From Halocaridina rubra (lineage: Eukaryota; Arthropoda; Malacostraca; Decapoda; Atyidae), in assembly GCA_037179515.1 (NCBI GenBank), contig JAXCGZ010019180.1, positions 1-64,000 on the forward strand: a stretch of 64,000 bases of DNA, given 5' to 3'. Below are positions 46,107 through 57,231 of this stretch, in pieces (the first letter of the stretch is position 1; each line of letters begins with the position of its first letter). Both the position numbers and the translations under genes were made by a program. The notes beneath the pieces are model-generated. The model worked only from the letters and a program-made list of their open reading frames with translations, did not search any database and was not told the origin of the DNA.

Positions 46107-49100
46107 ATGGAAACCATCAAAACATTCGATGAGGAGCGTTACCTGGACATAATGATTGCTAGGGGTGAGAGATACGGTTTTTCCCCAAGACAGAAGCTCT
46201 TCGAATGGGCTCATGAGAAGATGGTTGAACGCCAAGATAAGCTGGAGAAGAGAGCAAGTGATGAGGCACAAGCACAACGTGAGGAGGCACAAGCACAACG
46301 TGAACATGAGCTTGCGCTTGCTCAGCTTCGAGCGGGAATCCCAGACAGTAGTCCTTTATCATGGAAATAGAGATTACAGGAATGGGAAGCACAAGAGCCC
46401 CTCGCAGAACTTCAATCGTCCAGCTCATCCTCCTCACACTCCTAAGCCTTATTACGGCCATGCACCCACACTCAAGAAGGATGACCCGGTAAGACCTAAG
46501 CCTCAGCAGTTCAGAGGCAAAGGCCATTACTCTGCTCCACCTTCCCAGGGTTTTCAGCCAAACTCTAAGAGCCACCACGCTCCCTCACACAGCGGCGGCC
46601 CACATAGCCGTCTGGCCACTCACTCAGCCCATGTTGTGGAAACAGGGCCAGAAAGGGCCAATGAGGATAATTCCGAGGAACCACCACACAAACTTGCCAA
46701 TGTGGAATTCATTGAACATGATGATCTGGAAATGATCCCAAAATGCCTAGAAACCATAAATGGTGTGGAAGCTGAGATAGCCCTTGACACAGGGGCCAAT
46801 GGCATACTTGTTGACGAGAGATTCGTCAGGGATGAAGATTTTACCAGCAAAGTCGTTCGTGTGCGGGTTGCTGAAGGAACACCCCAAATACGACCCTGCT
46901 GTGTCATTAACCTGGATTGCAAATACTACAAGGGAATAGCCCCAGCTGTGGCAATGATTGGGCTTATGTACCCTGTCTTGATGGGTCGCGCACTGAACCT
47001 AGTTCCTGCTTTCCAGGCCGACCTCTACCATAAGGACATTTCTCGTTATAACTCCCCTCGGGGGAAGTCACATGAAGCCATTTCAGCAGCAACTCCTGGC
47101 CTCGATGCCAAGACTATGGACGATTCTCCGACTGACTCCATTGAGTCTGCTGCACTCAGTACACGTAATGTGGAACGCGGAGAGTTTCCCCCTCCTTTAC
47201 CAGATGATGCACCTCTCGAGCCATTGAAGTCCCGTCCAGACTTTGCCAAATTGCAGCAGCAAGACTGCCCCAGCCTCAAAAGCTGGATGCAGCAGGCCAC
47301 CGAGAGGACCTTCATGGTGAGAGGAGGAGGCCAGATCACTTACACCCTTGAAGATGGAGTACTTCGTAGGCATGTGACTAAAGATGGCCACACCTTTAAA
47401 CAGTTGGTGGTGCCCGCTTCATTGCGCCGCCAGGCTATGTATGTGGCACACTATTTACCTCTGAGTGGACACAGAGGCAAAGCAAAAACTCGGCACGTCC
47501 TTCAGAAGGCTTTTGCATGGCCAAACATGTACACCGCGGTAGACAGATATGTAGGCTCCTGCCCTGTCTGTCAATCCACCTCAACCGCACCGGTACCGAA
47601 AGTTCCCCTGGGGATAACTAAGCTCTCAATGGAGCCATTTTCCAAGGTCGCTATTGACATATTAGGTCCGATTAATCCAGCTTCGTCCACGGGGAAACAG
47701 TTCCTCCTGGTATATGTTGACCTGGCAACAAGGTACCCAGATGCAGTGCCACTGTCTTCTATCACAACTGAAGCAGTCGCTCATGCTCTATTTGAAATCT
47801 GCTCCAGGGTTGGCTTTCCTGAGCAGGTCACTTCTGACAATGGAAGTCAGTTTACAAGTAGGCACTTTGAGGCTTTCTGCAACCTTTTAGAAATGAAGCA
47901 TATTCGTACGAGTGTCTATCATGCCCAATCAAATGGAGCATGTGAACGCAATAACGGGACATTGAAGCGATGTTTGCGCAAGCTAGTGATAGATATACAT
48001 AGGCAGTGGGACAAGTACGTCCCTGCTGCACTTTTCTCCTTCAGAGACACGCCCCACGACACTACTGGATACTCGCCTTTTGAGCTGATTTATGGTCATA
48101 AGGTCAGAGGCCCAGTAGAATTCTTGGCAGAATGTTGGGATTCACCTACCATCGAAGATGACGATAGGGACGTTCATGAGTATATTTTGAAGTTTTCGTC
48201 TCACCTCAAAAAGGCTTGGAAAACTGCACAATTAGCCATTAAGGGTCACCAGCAGACTGCCAAGCTCCTCTTTGACAAGCATGCGCGGCGTCGTGCCCTG
48301 ACACCTGGAGATTGAGCTCTGTTACTTCTTCCAACAGATACCCGCAAGCTAATGCTACGCTGGAAAGGACCATACACTGTGGTACACCGGGTGACCCCTG
48401 ACAATTATGTGCTAAATGTTGATGGCAATAACCGGAAATACCACATTAACCAGCTGAAGCTTTATTGTGAGGACCCGGAGGCCCACAGGGATCCTGCGCT
48501 GGCGCTCCCAGCAACCCCTATTGATGCCCCCAGCATCAACAGAACCTCCGAGGCTGCAGCAACACAGGTGCTCCATTATAGCCACCCCTTACTTTCTATA
48601 TTGGAATACTCCACCCTTGCAGTGGAGACAGACTTACGGGAGTGGAGTTTTTCGGAAGAAGCCCCTCTGGCTGCAGCCACCGCCCTTGCAATTGAAGACA
48701 TAAGCTTAGCTTTTGATGATGGTAAGGATCCTGCCATTCCCACTCACTGAAAAGAAAGTGTGAGTAATTGCATTATTAACTCCAGACTCCAACCGAGTCA
48801 ACGGGAACAGCTGAGCAAGCTATTAGAGGACTATGAGAATGTCTTCAACGACCTCCCAGGCATTACCACTACCCTTGAGCATCATGTCAGATTGACTGAC
48901 CCAGAGCCATTTCGGCATTCCTATGGTCTTCCCCACCAGCTGTCCTTACGGCTGAAGGAAGATCTTGACACTTGGGTCCGCCTCGGAATAGTTGAAAAGA
49001 GCATTTCGCCTTGGTGTTCGCCGTTACTGGCAGTGCGTAAGCGAGATGGCAGTCACAGGTTCTGCCTTGACTGTCGTAAGCTTAACTCCCGTACCATCTT

Positions 49101-50224
49101 TGATGGAGAGCCCATTGCTGACGCCGAGCATATTTTTCTCATTGCTTTCCCAAGCCCGTTATCTGTCCAAGTTGGATCTGGCCAGTGGATTTTGGCAAGT
49201 CCCGTTGAGCGAGACTACCAAGCCTCTTACAGCGGTTTCCACAAGATATGGTCTATACCAGTTCAGGGTCATGCCTTTTGGTATGGTAAATGCCCCTGGC
49301 TGCTTCAGCAGACTCATGAGGATAGTACTACAGGATCTCGACAATGTTTCGTGCTTTATAGACGACATCCTGGTGCATTCTCAGGATTGGTCATTGCACC
49401 TCGAGACTCTCCGCAGAGTTCTCACTCGTCCGAACCAGCATGGACTTCATTTAAAGCCTTCCAAATGTGAGATTGGTTTCACACAATTGCAGTATCTCGG
49501 CCACGTGGTTGGAGAAGGAGTTATGTCCCCTTTACATGACAGGGTACAAGCTATTAAGGATATGGAGAAACCTGCTACTGTCACTCAACTGAGATCATTC
49601 CTGGGTAGTGTCGGCTACTACCAACGGTTCATTCCACACTTTAATACTATCGCTGCCCCTTTGCAGCAAATGACCTCCTCGAAGCAAAGTAAAACCTCCC
49701 CTGTCCAATGGACAGATGAAGCGGAGAGAGCATTTTTCAAGCTCCAAGAAGCATTGGCGGGTGAGCCAGTATTACAACTGGTGAACCCTGATTTTCCATT
49801 TATCTTGCAGACCGACGCCTCAGACGAAGGCCTGGGTGCCGTGCTCTTGCAAGCCCGATCAGAAAACTCAGCAGAAGTAGCTCCAGTGCGATATGCAAGC
49901 CGCAGGCTTCACCCTGCAGAGCGAAATTACTCCACCGTGGAGAAGGAAGCTCTAGCTGCATATTGGGCCATAAAGAAATTTGAAGTCCATCTGTATGGCC
50001 AACATTTTACACTGAGAACCGACCACCGACCTCTCCTATATTTACAGACTGCAGACAAGCTAAATCCTCGTCTGAAAAGGTGGGCACTTTACCTGAATCT
50101 TTTCAAATTCACTGCCCAACATGTTCATGGCAAGGACAATGACCTTGCTGATCTACTAAGTCGACGGTCGTTACCCTCAAATAAGGAAGCTGGTGCTGTT
50201 AGCCTAAATTTGACTAGTCGATAA
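46107..50224 (+). pseudogene. Gag-Pol of element D (capsid-deleted), broken
   Basis: Starts at ATG 46107 like A. A one-base insertion near 46360 shifts the frame inside Gag. Protease (DTGANG), the integrase finger and DDE residues are present, with some changes (CERNNG for CERYNG). TGA at 48313-48315 cuts the integrase C-terminal region, and TGA at about 48748-48750 repeats the stop seen in A between integrase and RT. A one-base insertion near 49133 shifts the RT frame; RT (FIDDI) and RNase H then run to 50224. Like A and C it lacks B's capsid segment and has the EEAQAQR duplication. Confidence 0.9.
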
Positions 50225-50863
50225 ATATTACTTCTCTAATGTGTTGTTTGTTTTTTATGTTTATCTTTTATGTCTTTAATACTGTACTGTACTTGTTTAT
50301 TTTAGCGTACAAACGTTATTCCTAATGGACGACGAAAAAGATGAAGAATAATTTTTTGATCGTAGTTTTATACTTCCCTTTGTGGGACTTTGAAAGCCAG
50401 AACATGGCGGAAACATTTTAGTTTAGTGTTGAATAGCTGAAACTGTTTTAAATCCAGTCGCCAATGTTAATGATGACGTGGTTCATATTTTACATTTGCG
50501 TATACTGTATTTTTTTTTTGTATATTATATTATTGCCTTCTTGCATGTGAAGCATTCATAAACTTAAATATTGATATTCACTGATATCTAATTGTGAATT
50601 AATTTTCTTGAAATTTGAATATGATCACATTTCTTTTATGTTTTGCATGTCATTTAATGTTTTGTTTACAAGACTTGTTCACTTTTCCTAATAGTATGAT
50701 ATGTTCCAGTGATGGATCCCATTCTTATTGTTCATTTGTTCTTTTCCATGAAAAGGATATCTCATCCCTCATAATAACACTGAAGTCACCGTAACTTCCT
50801 CTGTTCTTTTTTCGCCTTCTGTAGTAGAATTTTGCTAAATCAATATTCTCTAGAAAGGGCCTA
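50225..50863 (+). other. 3' untranslated region of element D
   Basis: AT-rich, non-coding, as in the other copies. Confidence 0.8.
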
Positions 50864-51810
50864 TGTGACAGAGTGTTTCGCTCAAAGTCACCAGAGGCTG
50901 TTAGATGCCTCATTAATTAACTTAGTAACTTAACTGTTATTTTCTAACTAAAAAAATAATTCCCACTTCTTGACTTTTGCAGATTATGATTATTTGCAAT
51001 TTATATTTTAGCTTATAGCTAATTTTAAATATCCCTTATTTACTCTTCTTGTACGTGTAGAAGTATAGTCCCGATATAAAGGCTGCTCCTATTTTCCGTC
51101 TGCTACGAGTCAAGAACATGCTGGAGATTGTTTACCAGTAACCTAACTTTTCATTATTATTCTCGTTTTATTTTATTTGCTTCCACTTTTTGCACCTAAA
51201 GATACTGTCTCTCCCTTGCATCTCTGCTATAATTGCCTGCCAGGGACCACCACTAAAATAGTCCTTAAATGATATCAGATCCAGTTACTGCTCTAGAAAT
51301 GTATCCTACAGATGAACTCACCAGGAGAGACAATGAGACGCTCTCTTTTGGCGCCCAAACTTCCAAGAGGCAACATCTCGGCTGAGCAGTCTAAGTTGTA
51401 TTTCAGACTTATTTACGTTGCATCTTCACAGGAATTCATCTAGCACAACAAGTGTCCTGTATTCTACTCTGCTCGTGTGACAGAGGTAATCATCGAGTTG
51501 AGGCCAAAGTCTTGGCATACGTCCGTGGTGCCGGGAAACGAAATCGTGCTTACCATCTCCGGGATTCGAGGCAGCATTTCACAAAATTTAATTTGAGAAA
51601 TTTAATTCAGTTCTTTTAATGATTGCATTTCCAAAATTAAAAGAAAGTTGAATTCTGAGTTTCATTTAATCGAGTCATGGCAAAATGAATGGGGTGTTCA
51701 AGTACAAATATCTGTCCTGTCTGTTTGTGAGCTCTTAACCGAGCTCGGTACTTTGAGTCCCCTTAGTAAAACAGAATCTTAACAACACTCAACAATCCCA
51801 ACTCCCAACA
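50864..51810 (+). repeat. 3' LTR of element D (947 bp, intron precisely absent)
   Basis: Exon 1 ends GCACAACAAG at 51452 and joins TGTCCTGTATTC at 51453. It differs from the 5' LTR at a few dozen positions by eye, so D is clearly older than C. No AATAAA seen. Confidence 0.93.
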
Positions 51811-51824
51811 CAGATTCTGTTCCC

Positions 51825-52420
51825 TTGAAGCCTATCCACACTCCTCACCTACACAATTTTCAGAGTGCCTTTGGACAAATGAAGTCTCTAACAGAACAAT
51901 TGCAGGAAATATTGGAGAATGTTCATGTGGGTAATTTGTTGGATGCTTTTACCAGTGAAGAGAAACAGTTTGATATATGCAATATTGGAGATGTAGAGTG
52001 GGAAAAGGCCAAAATATCACTGCAAGCATTGAATTCCAACAATGCAAACTTCAAAGAGTACTGGAGCAGCGCCTTTCTGAAAAATCTAGATCTCCTAAAG
52101 AAACAAGCTTTAGCTTAATCTGGAATGTTAATACAGACAAGTTTTCTTTGAAAAGCCTGAAGGCTAGAGAAGATGTGTTGCCCAAACTTAAACTTCTTTC
52201 ACTGGTGGGTATATTTTTGGACCCCTTAGGTCTAATATCACCTTTACTAAGAAGAGGAAAAATTCTTATTCAGAGAGATTGGTCTGAAAAGCTCTCATGG
52301 GAATATATGTTGTCAGTAGTATGCAAAGAGGAATCATCAAATTATGAAAGATCTGAATGTCAAGCTGCCCAAAGGGTTGAAGAATTGTGGGCATGCTTAA
52401 TCATAGATGATAAATTGTAG
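51825..52420 (+). pseudogene. BEL/Pao pol remnant (end of RT region)
   Basis: Two overlapping frames with a shift near 52110. The second holds a stretch with DPLGLISPLL and GKILIQRDW, typical of the segment after the RT in BEL/Pao pol. The first (HTPHLHNFQSAFGQ and following) I do not recognise. The RT core, RNase H and integrase are absent. It stops at 52418-52420. Confidence 0.65.
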
Positions 52421-52684
52421 TACTGATAGGGGAGACCCCCCCATTTTTCCTTTTTTGGAGGGGCCCAGGATGTCTTGAATATATTTCAAGACAGTTTATT
52501 TCTACGTACATTATGTAAGTGTTGTTTTGCATATAGTTTCGTTTCTTGTAACGTAAGTGCATGAATGTACACTTTTTGACTTAGTATGTGTACTTATTAA
52601 TTTCTATCATGTATGCACGTATATTCGTATGTATAATGTGTAGTTTATTATGGAGGCTGGCTGTAGAAGACTTGGAGAAAGGAA
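52421..52684 (+). other. BEL/Pao 3' untranslated region with polypurine tract
   Basis: Non-coding. GGAGAAAGGAA at 52674-52684 directly before TGTTAGTCGC marks the LTR start. Confidence 0.65.
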
Positions 52685-53764
52685 TGTTAGTCGCTAATGG
52701 ATTTTAGCCATTAACCCTTCACCTCCTTGATAACCCTTATTGCATCGCCTCGTTGAACAAAGAACCGTTGTAAACAAGTCATACCTCAGGTTAGTCCTAG
52801 TATCAAGGACCCCTAAAAAGCGAGAGGAGTTTTGTAAGACTTTATTACAAAAAGTTAGTTGCTGTCGTGAGATGCTACGAGGCACTCATTTTTACTGTGT
52901 TTATTGACAGTACTTATAAGTTTATTCTTAGTTGTCCTCGTGAGATGCTACGAGACACTAATGTTTGTGACGTAATTATAATGTGTGAAAGCTGTCGTAA
53001 TTAATATTTATGAAATACATTTGCTACCGTGATTATTGATGGTGCATATATGTCGCACAAAAAATTTTTTCTTCTTGTGGGGCATTACGAGACACTCAAG
53101 TAGAAAACGTAATTGAGATATGTGGATCAGAAGACTTTTGAGTTTTGATTCGGAGTCCCGTGATTGCTGACGACATCAGGGTTATCCGGATAGATGAGTA
53201 CAGATTTATTTTATTTCTAACAATATTTATAACTACGTGTGAGGGACAGAATGAGCTCATTTAATTGAACACTTATAGGTAGAATATATGTTAGAAAATA
53301 ATTTTTCTGTATGAGGAAATTTTAATTTAAGGTGAGGAGAGTTTATTTAAATATTCACATATCAGCAGTTCATAAGCCCCCTTATAAAATATTTGCATGT
53401 ATGTCTATGTATGTAATATTAATTATATATTATTGGTAGAGGATTTAATTGTAGTCGCCGTGGCTGAAGCGGTAGCGTCCGCGACTCTGAGGCGTCATTT
53501 CGAGGGTTCTCACCCCGTCACGGTCTGAGGTTAGCAAAGGCATGCACTCAGGGCAACGACTACATCTGCCAAAACAAGTCCTTCACAAGAAGGCAACCGT
53601 CCTAGCCCTTGGTTGAAAAGGGGGTCCGTGACGTAAAACCGGAACAAAACCGGTAGAGGATTTAATTTGAGATCGTGGTAGGCCTCTACTGAAGCCGTGT
53701 CAGGATTTCCGAATTTAGGGGGTTATAAGATCGAAGGGTATTAACACACAGGAAATCCTCCACA
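52685..53764 (+). repeat. 3' LTR of the BEL/Pao element, with SINE inside
   Basis: TGTTAGTCGC to CCTCCACA. It carries a TATA box (TATAAAA, 53383-53389) and related short repeats around GAGATGCTACGAG (52869-52881 and 52942-52954, with a weaker one near 53085-53096). About 217 bp of its length are a SINE and its target duplication. Confidence 0.7.
53451..53651 (+). mobile_element. tRNA-derived SINE
   Basis: A 201-bp insertion flanked by the 16-bp duplication GGTAGAGGATTTAATT (53435-53450 and 53652-53667). The 5' part has an RNA polymerase III A box (TGGCTGAAGCGG, 53461-53472) and a B box (GGTTCTCACCC, 53505-53515). Their 44-base spacing suits a class II tRNA such as Leu or Ser. The body then runs through AAGGCAACCGTCCTAGCCC to a short A-rich end. 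Confidence 0.82.
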
Positions 53765-54369
53765 GAGCTATTAAGCCATTCACCTGATCCTGTGGTTCCA
53801 TATATTGTTAAAATCAGTATCCTTCCCATTTATATTAATTTGGTAGCTAGTTTTGATACACGAAATAATTGAATAATTAAATAAGTAACAAAAATCCACC
53901 TGTCAACAGTACTGAGTTAAGTTGCCAAGTAGTACAACTGTCTTATTTTCTTATTTTTTTTCTTTTCTTTTAGCTTTCTCTTTTACTATTTCTTTTATTT
54001 TGTATATATATTGAGTTAAATGTAAAGTCTGATCCTGTGATAACATATCTTGGATAGCAAGTGAGTTTATCAGTAAAGAAGATTATATACCAGAAACAGG
54101 TGGGTGCCTCCTCAGACACAAATTAGAATTTTCCTTCAGGTTTGACTTTGTTTTTGTTGCATTTTTTCTTTTTCTTTTTATCCTCAAATTACCATAGTCA
54201 AATTTTTAAGTTAAGATGTGTGTTACCAGAAAGTGATAAACTGAATCACTAAATAGCACTTAAATGGAGATATAAAAATTCTGTGTGAAGCTTAAATAAA
54301 AGTTTTTCTCTCTTTTCTTTTTCTCTTTCTCTTCTTCTTTCTATATTCTGTGAGAGGGAGAAAATAAAA
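53765..54369. other. Region between BEL LTR and LINE ORF1
   Basis: AT-rich with polypyrimidine stretches. The later part is probably the 5' untranslated region of the LINE that starts at 54370; I cannot place its exact 5' end. No gene seen. Confidence 0.5.
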
Positions 54370-54981
54370 ATGAGGCCATCTCTGTCCCAAACCTCTCCCT
54401 CCCATGGGTCAGGAGGAGGGGTAGCAATTAGGAGACTAAAACAGAAAATCAAGAATTTAGAGACAATGGCTATAAGCCTTGATGATAAAATTCGGAATAT
54501 GGATAGAGAAATGAAAGAGAATGAAACACTCAGAGAGGAAATAAGATGTTTGGAGGAAGCAAATAAAGCACAAGGGCAGGAGAGAAAGGAACTAGAAAAA
54601 AGAATAAAGAAGCTGGAAGGGGAAAAGAGTGAACTAGAAACTAGAATTTCTAAACAAGAAGATAAAAACAAACAGCTAAATGACAACCTAAATGATTTAG
54701 ATGTTAGTTCATTGCTCTGTTCTGAGAGAGACGAGATTGCAGCTTGGAATGTCCAGATTAAGGAAAACATTGAACAATTTAGAAAAGAGTTCCAGGAGCT
54801 GAATATGGAAAATGATGCCATGAAAACTTCCTTTGCTGATGCACTAAAAGGGAATGTGGCAGTAAAAGAGGCTGTAAAGGTGGTGGCACTGGAAAACATA
54901 CAAACAGTTGACTATAAAGAGACAGTAATCAAAAAAATGAAAGACTTTGTGATGGAAAGGGCAAACCCACTAATCAAACAG
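54370..54981 (+). pseudogene. LINE ORF1, N-terminal coiled-coil part
   Basis: ATG 54370 opens a frame of about 204 codons, rich in Glu, Lys and Leu with heptad-like spacing over residues 20-115, so a long coiled coil, as in ORF1 proteins that trimerise and bind LINE RNA. It is broken at AAACAG (54976-54981) by a same-family LINE and continues in frame at 56777. Confidence 0.75.
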
Positions 54982-56770
54982 CTTTATCAGAGGAAAACTG
55001 AAGGTAAAAGAACAGGTTTTAAGGCTAAAGAGAGCGGATGGAAGCATCACTGAGACGGATGAAGAGATCTGCAAAGGATAGAACAAGGAGTTTCAGTCAG
55101 TATTTACAGAAGAAAATACCCCACCCCCTCAGATTGCAGTGATAGAAGCTCAAGGGCCGGTATTAGAGAACATCAACCTTACAGCCACAGAGGTATGCAA
55201 AGCGCTGATGGATTTAGATGTTCATAAAGCTACAGGTCCTGATGACATATCCCCTCATGTGCTTAAAAAATGCGCAAACACAATATCAGTGGCACTAAGT
55301 ATCATATTTAAGGAGTCACTGGAGTCGGGGGAGATTCCAAGATGCTGGAAACAAGCAAATGTGATACCTATCTTCAAAAAGGGAAGGAGGGATACGGCTC
55401 TGAACTATAGACCAGTTTCCTTGACCAGCATAGTTTGCAAAGTTATGGAGAAACTACTAAGGAAACATATCTCTCTTCACTTGGAATCCTTCAACTTTTT
55501 GTCAGTGAGGCAACATGGCTTCAGAGAAGGTAGATCAACAATAACAAACTTATTAGAATTTTATGATGAGGTAAGCCGAATCTTACAGGAAAGAGAGGGC
55601 TGGGCAGATTGCATATTCCTAGACTTCCAGAAAGCGTTTGACACTGTTCCACATGGGAGACTTATTAGGAAGCTGCAATCAATGGCTAGAATAGGTGGAA
55701 ATGTTTTGGAAGGGATAAAAACTTACTTAGAAGGAAGGGAACAGAGGGTTAGAGTAAGACACTCAGTGTTTGAATGGAGAAGAGTTAGTAGTGGAGTTCC
55801 ACAGGGTTCAGTTTTAGGGCCACTTTTGTTCCTTGTATATGTAAATGACCTACCAGAGTCTGTAAATTCGTTCATGAATATGTTTGCAGATGATGCAAAG
55901 ATTGTGAAGAAAGTAAAAAACGAGAACAATGGTAGAGAACTTCAGGAGGATCTAAATAATCTGCATGAGTGGTCAGAAAAGTGGCTAATGAAATTCAATA
56001 CTTCAAAATGTAAGGTAATGAGAATGGGTGCAAGTGCAAGAAGGCCCAAGCTTGACTACTCGGTGGCTGGAGTACAACTTCAAGAGACAGATAATGAGAG
56101 AGATCTAGGAGTAAACATACTGGCAGATTTGTCTCCAGAAATACATATAAATGGCATAGTAAGGGCAGCATATGCATTCTTATCAAATGTAAGGGTAGCC
56201 TTCAGGCACATGGACAAGGAAATGTTCAGAAATATTTATGTAACCTATGTGAGGCCAAAACTCGAATATGCAGCCCCCTTTTGGAATCTGCACTTGAAAA
56301 AGCACATAGCTAAGCTTGAAAAAGTTCAAAGACATGCCACGAAACTGGTGCCAGAAATACGCAATCTCAGTTACGATGAGAGGCTGAGGGAATTAGACTT
56401 ACCATCACTGGAAGCTAGAAGAGTGAGGGGGGATATGGTGACAGTTTTTAAATTCCTTCATGGTTATGATAAGCATAGGGATCGATATTTTGATATGGCT
56501 GGATCTAGAACTATAGGTCATAGTTTGAAGCTTCGTAAGAAAACTTCCTTGCAGGATGTAAGGAAATACTTTTTCAGTGTAAGAGTAGTTGAAAATTGGA
56601 ATTCGCTAAGCGAGGAGGTCGTTAATGCTATCTCAATCCATAGTTTTAAGGACAGGTATGATAAGTATCACTAAGTATAAAATGGAACTGATCAGGATAC
56701 GGGAAGATACGAGCTTTGGGCTCTTTCCCGTAAACACAATTAGGTAATCACAATTAGGTAATCACTTGAT
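54982..56770 (+). mobile_element. CR1/L2-like LINE, 5'-truncated, inserted in ORF1 of its relative
   Basis: Begins CTTTATCAGAGG and ends with the ATTAGGTAATCAC tail. Flanked by AAACAG at 54976-54981 and 56771-56776. Same 5' start point as the copies at 28164 and 63552. Confidence 0.82.
55139..56674 (+). pseudogene. Reverse transcriptase of the inserted LINE, long open frame
   Basis: 511 codons open to the natural stop after DRYDKYH, covering the whole RT with KATGPDDIS, FLDFQKAFDTVPHG, SGVPQGSVLG, FADDAKIV, thumb and C-terminus. Endonuclease is missing through truncation, and a frame break near 55078 separates it from the first codons of the fragment. It is the best-preserved RT of this LINE family in the window, missing two codons in HGYDKHRDRYFD relative to its sisters. 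Confidence 0.85.
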
Positions 56771-56776
56771 AAACAG

Positions 56777-57229
56777 AAGACAGTGGTAATCTCAGGCACA
56801 AGCGAATCCCAGGAGCCAACATGGCAGGGGAGACTTGAAGAAAATAAAGCTAGGGTTGCAGACCTGATAAGAAAGCTTGGAGTAGTTTGTGGTCCCGAGG
56901 ATATTGTAAACATACACCAACTAGGTAAATATTCGAGGGAAGGAAAGCCGAGACCAACAAAAGTAGCCTTTGAGAGAGGGGAAACATGTAGGGAAATATT
57001 GTTGAGAAAAAAAAGTCTAAAAGACCTTCAAGAATTCAAAGAAGTGTTCATTAGACGATTCAGAATACAGGAAGAGATGGGAAAGATCAAAGCCTTGTTG
57101 GAAGAGGCAAGAAGGTTAAATGAAGAAAGGAATGAAGAAGAGAAGAAAAATTTTCATTTCAGAGTTCGTCCAGACAAAGGGGAGATAAAGAAGATAATGA
57201 AAGAAGATCAGGGGATGAGGCCTTATTAA
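56777..57229 (+). pseudogene. LINE ORF1, C-terminal RRM-like part
   Basis: In frame with the coiled-coil part once the insertion is removed. It starts with KTVVISGTSES and includes DIVNIHQLGKYS and RPTKVAFERGE, then a charged tail, the pattern of the RRM-like nucleic acid binding domain of CR1/L2-type ORF1 proteins. It ends at TAA 57227-57229. Confidence 0.72.
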
Positions 57230-57231
57230 GA

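Larger units (their letters stand above)
33216..51810 (+). mobile_element. Element D: Gmr1-like element with spliced LTRs
   Basis: Outer element flanked by CAGAT. Its own parts are 5' LTR 33216-34163, leader 34164-35861, leader 46010-46106, gag-pol 46107-50224, 3' untranslated region to 50863, and 3' LTR 50864-51810. Element C (35862-46009) interrupts its leader. Both LTRs are about 948 bp and lack the intron present in A, B and C. It also lacks the Gag capsid segment and shares with A the TGA between integrase and RT and a shorter pre-gag stretch. Confidence 0.92.
30148..53764 (+). mobile_element. BEL/Pao element, internally deleted, host of element D
   Basis: 5' LTR end at 30310 and 3' LTR 52685-53764 share GAGATCGTGGTAGGCCTCTA and the terminal AATCCTCCACA. 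Between them are gag-protease (31065-33190), element D (33216-51810), and a remnant of the region after the RT (51825-52420). Most of RT, all of RNase H and integrase are missing. The interrupted sequence joins at the CAGAT duplication. A SINE sits in the 3' LTR. Confidence 0.78.

Noticed and set aside
7376..50224. Recombination between subfamilies, because B and C share variants while A, C and D share the Gag deletion
   Set aside because: The shared B/C states can simply be ancestral, with A and D a derived pair; no conflict remains that needs recombination.
54249..54899. 216-codon minus-strand frame rich in Ser and Phe
   Set aside because: It is the antisense of the Glu/Lys-rich coiled-coil ORF1.
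54976..56776. Recurrent LINE 5' start explained by splicing into CTTTTCCACAG
   Set aside because: The acceptor-like sequence is real, but no upstream exon common to the copies exists and the junction in ORF1 has no GT donor; microhomology fits all three cases.
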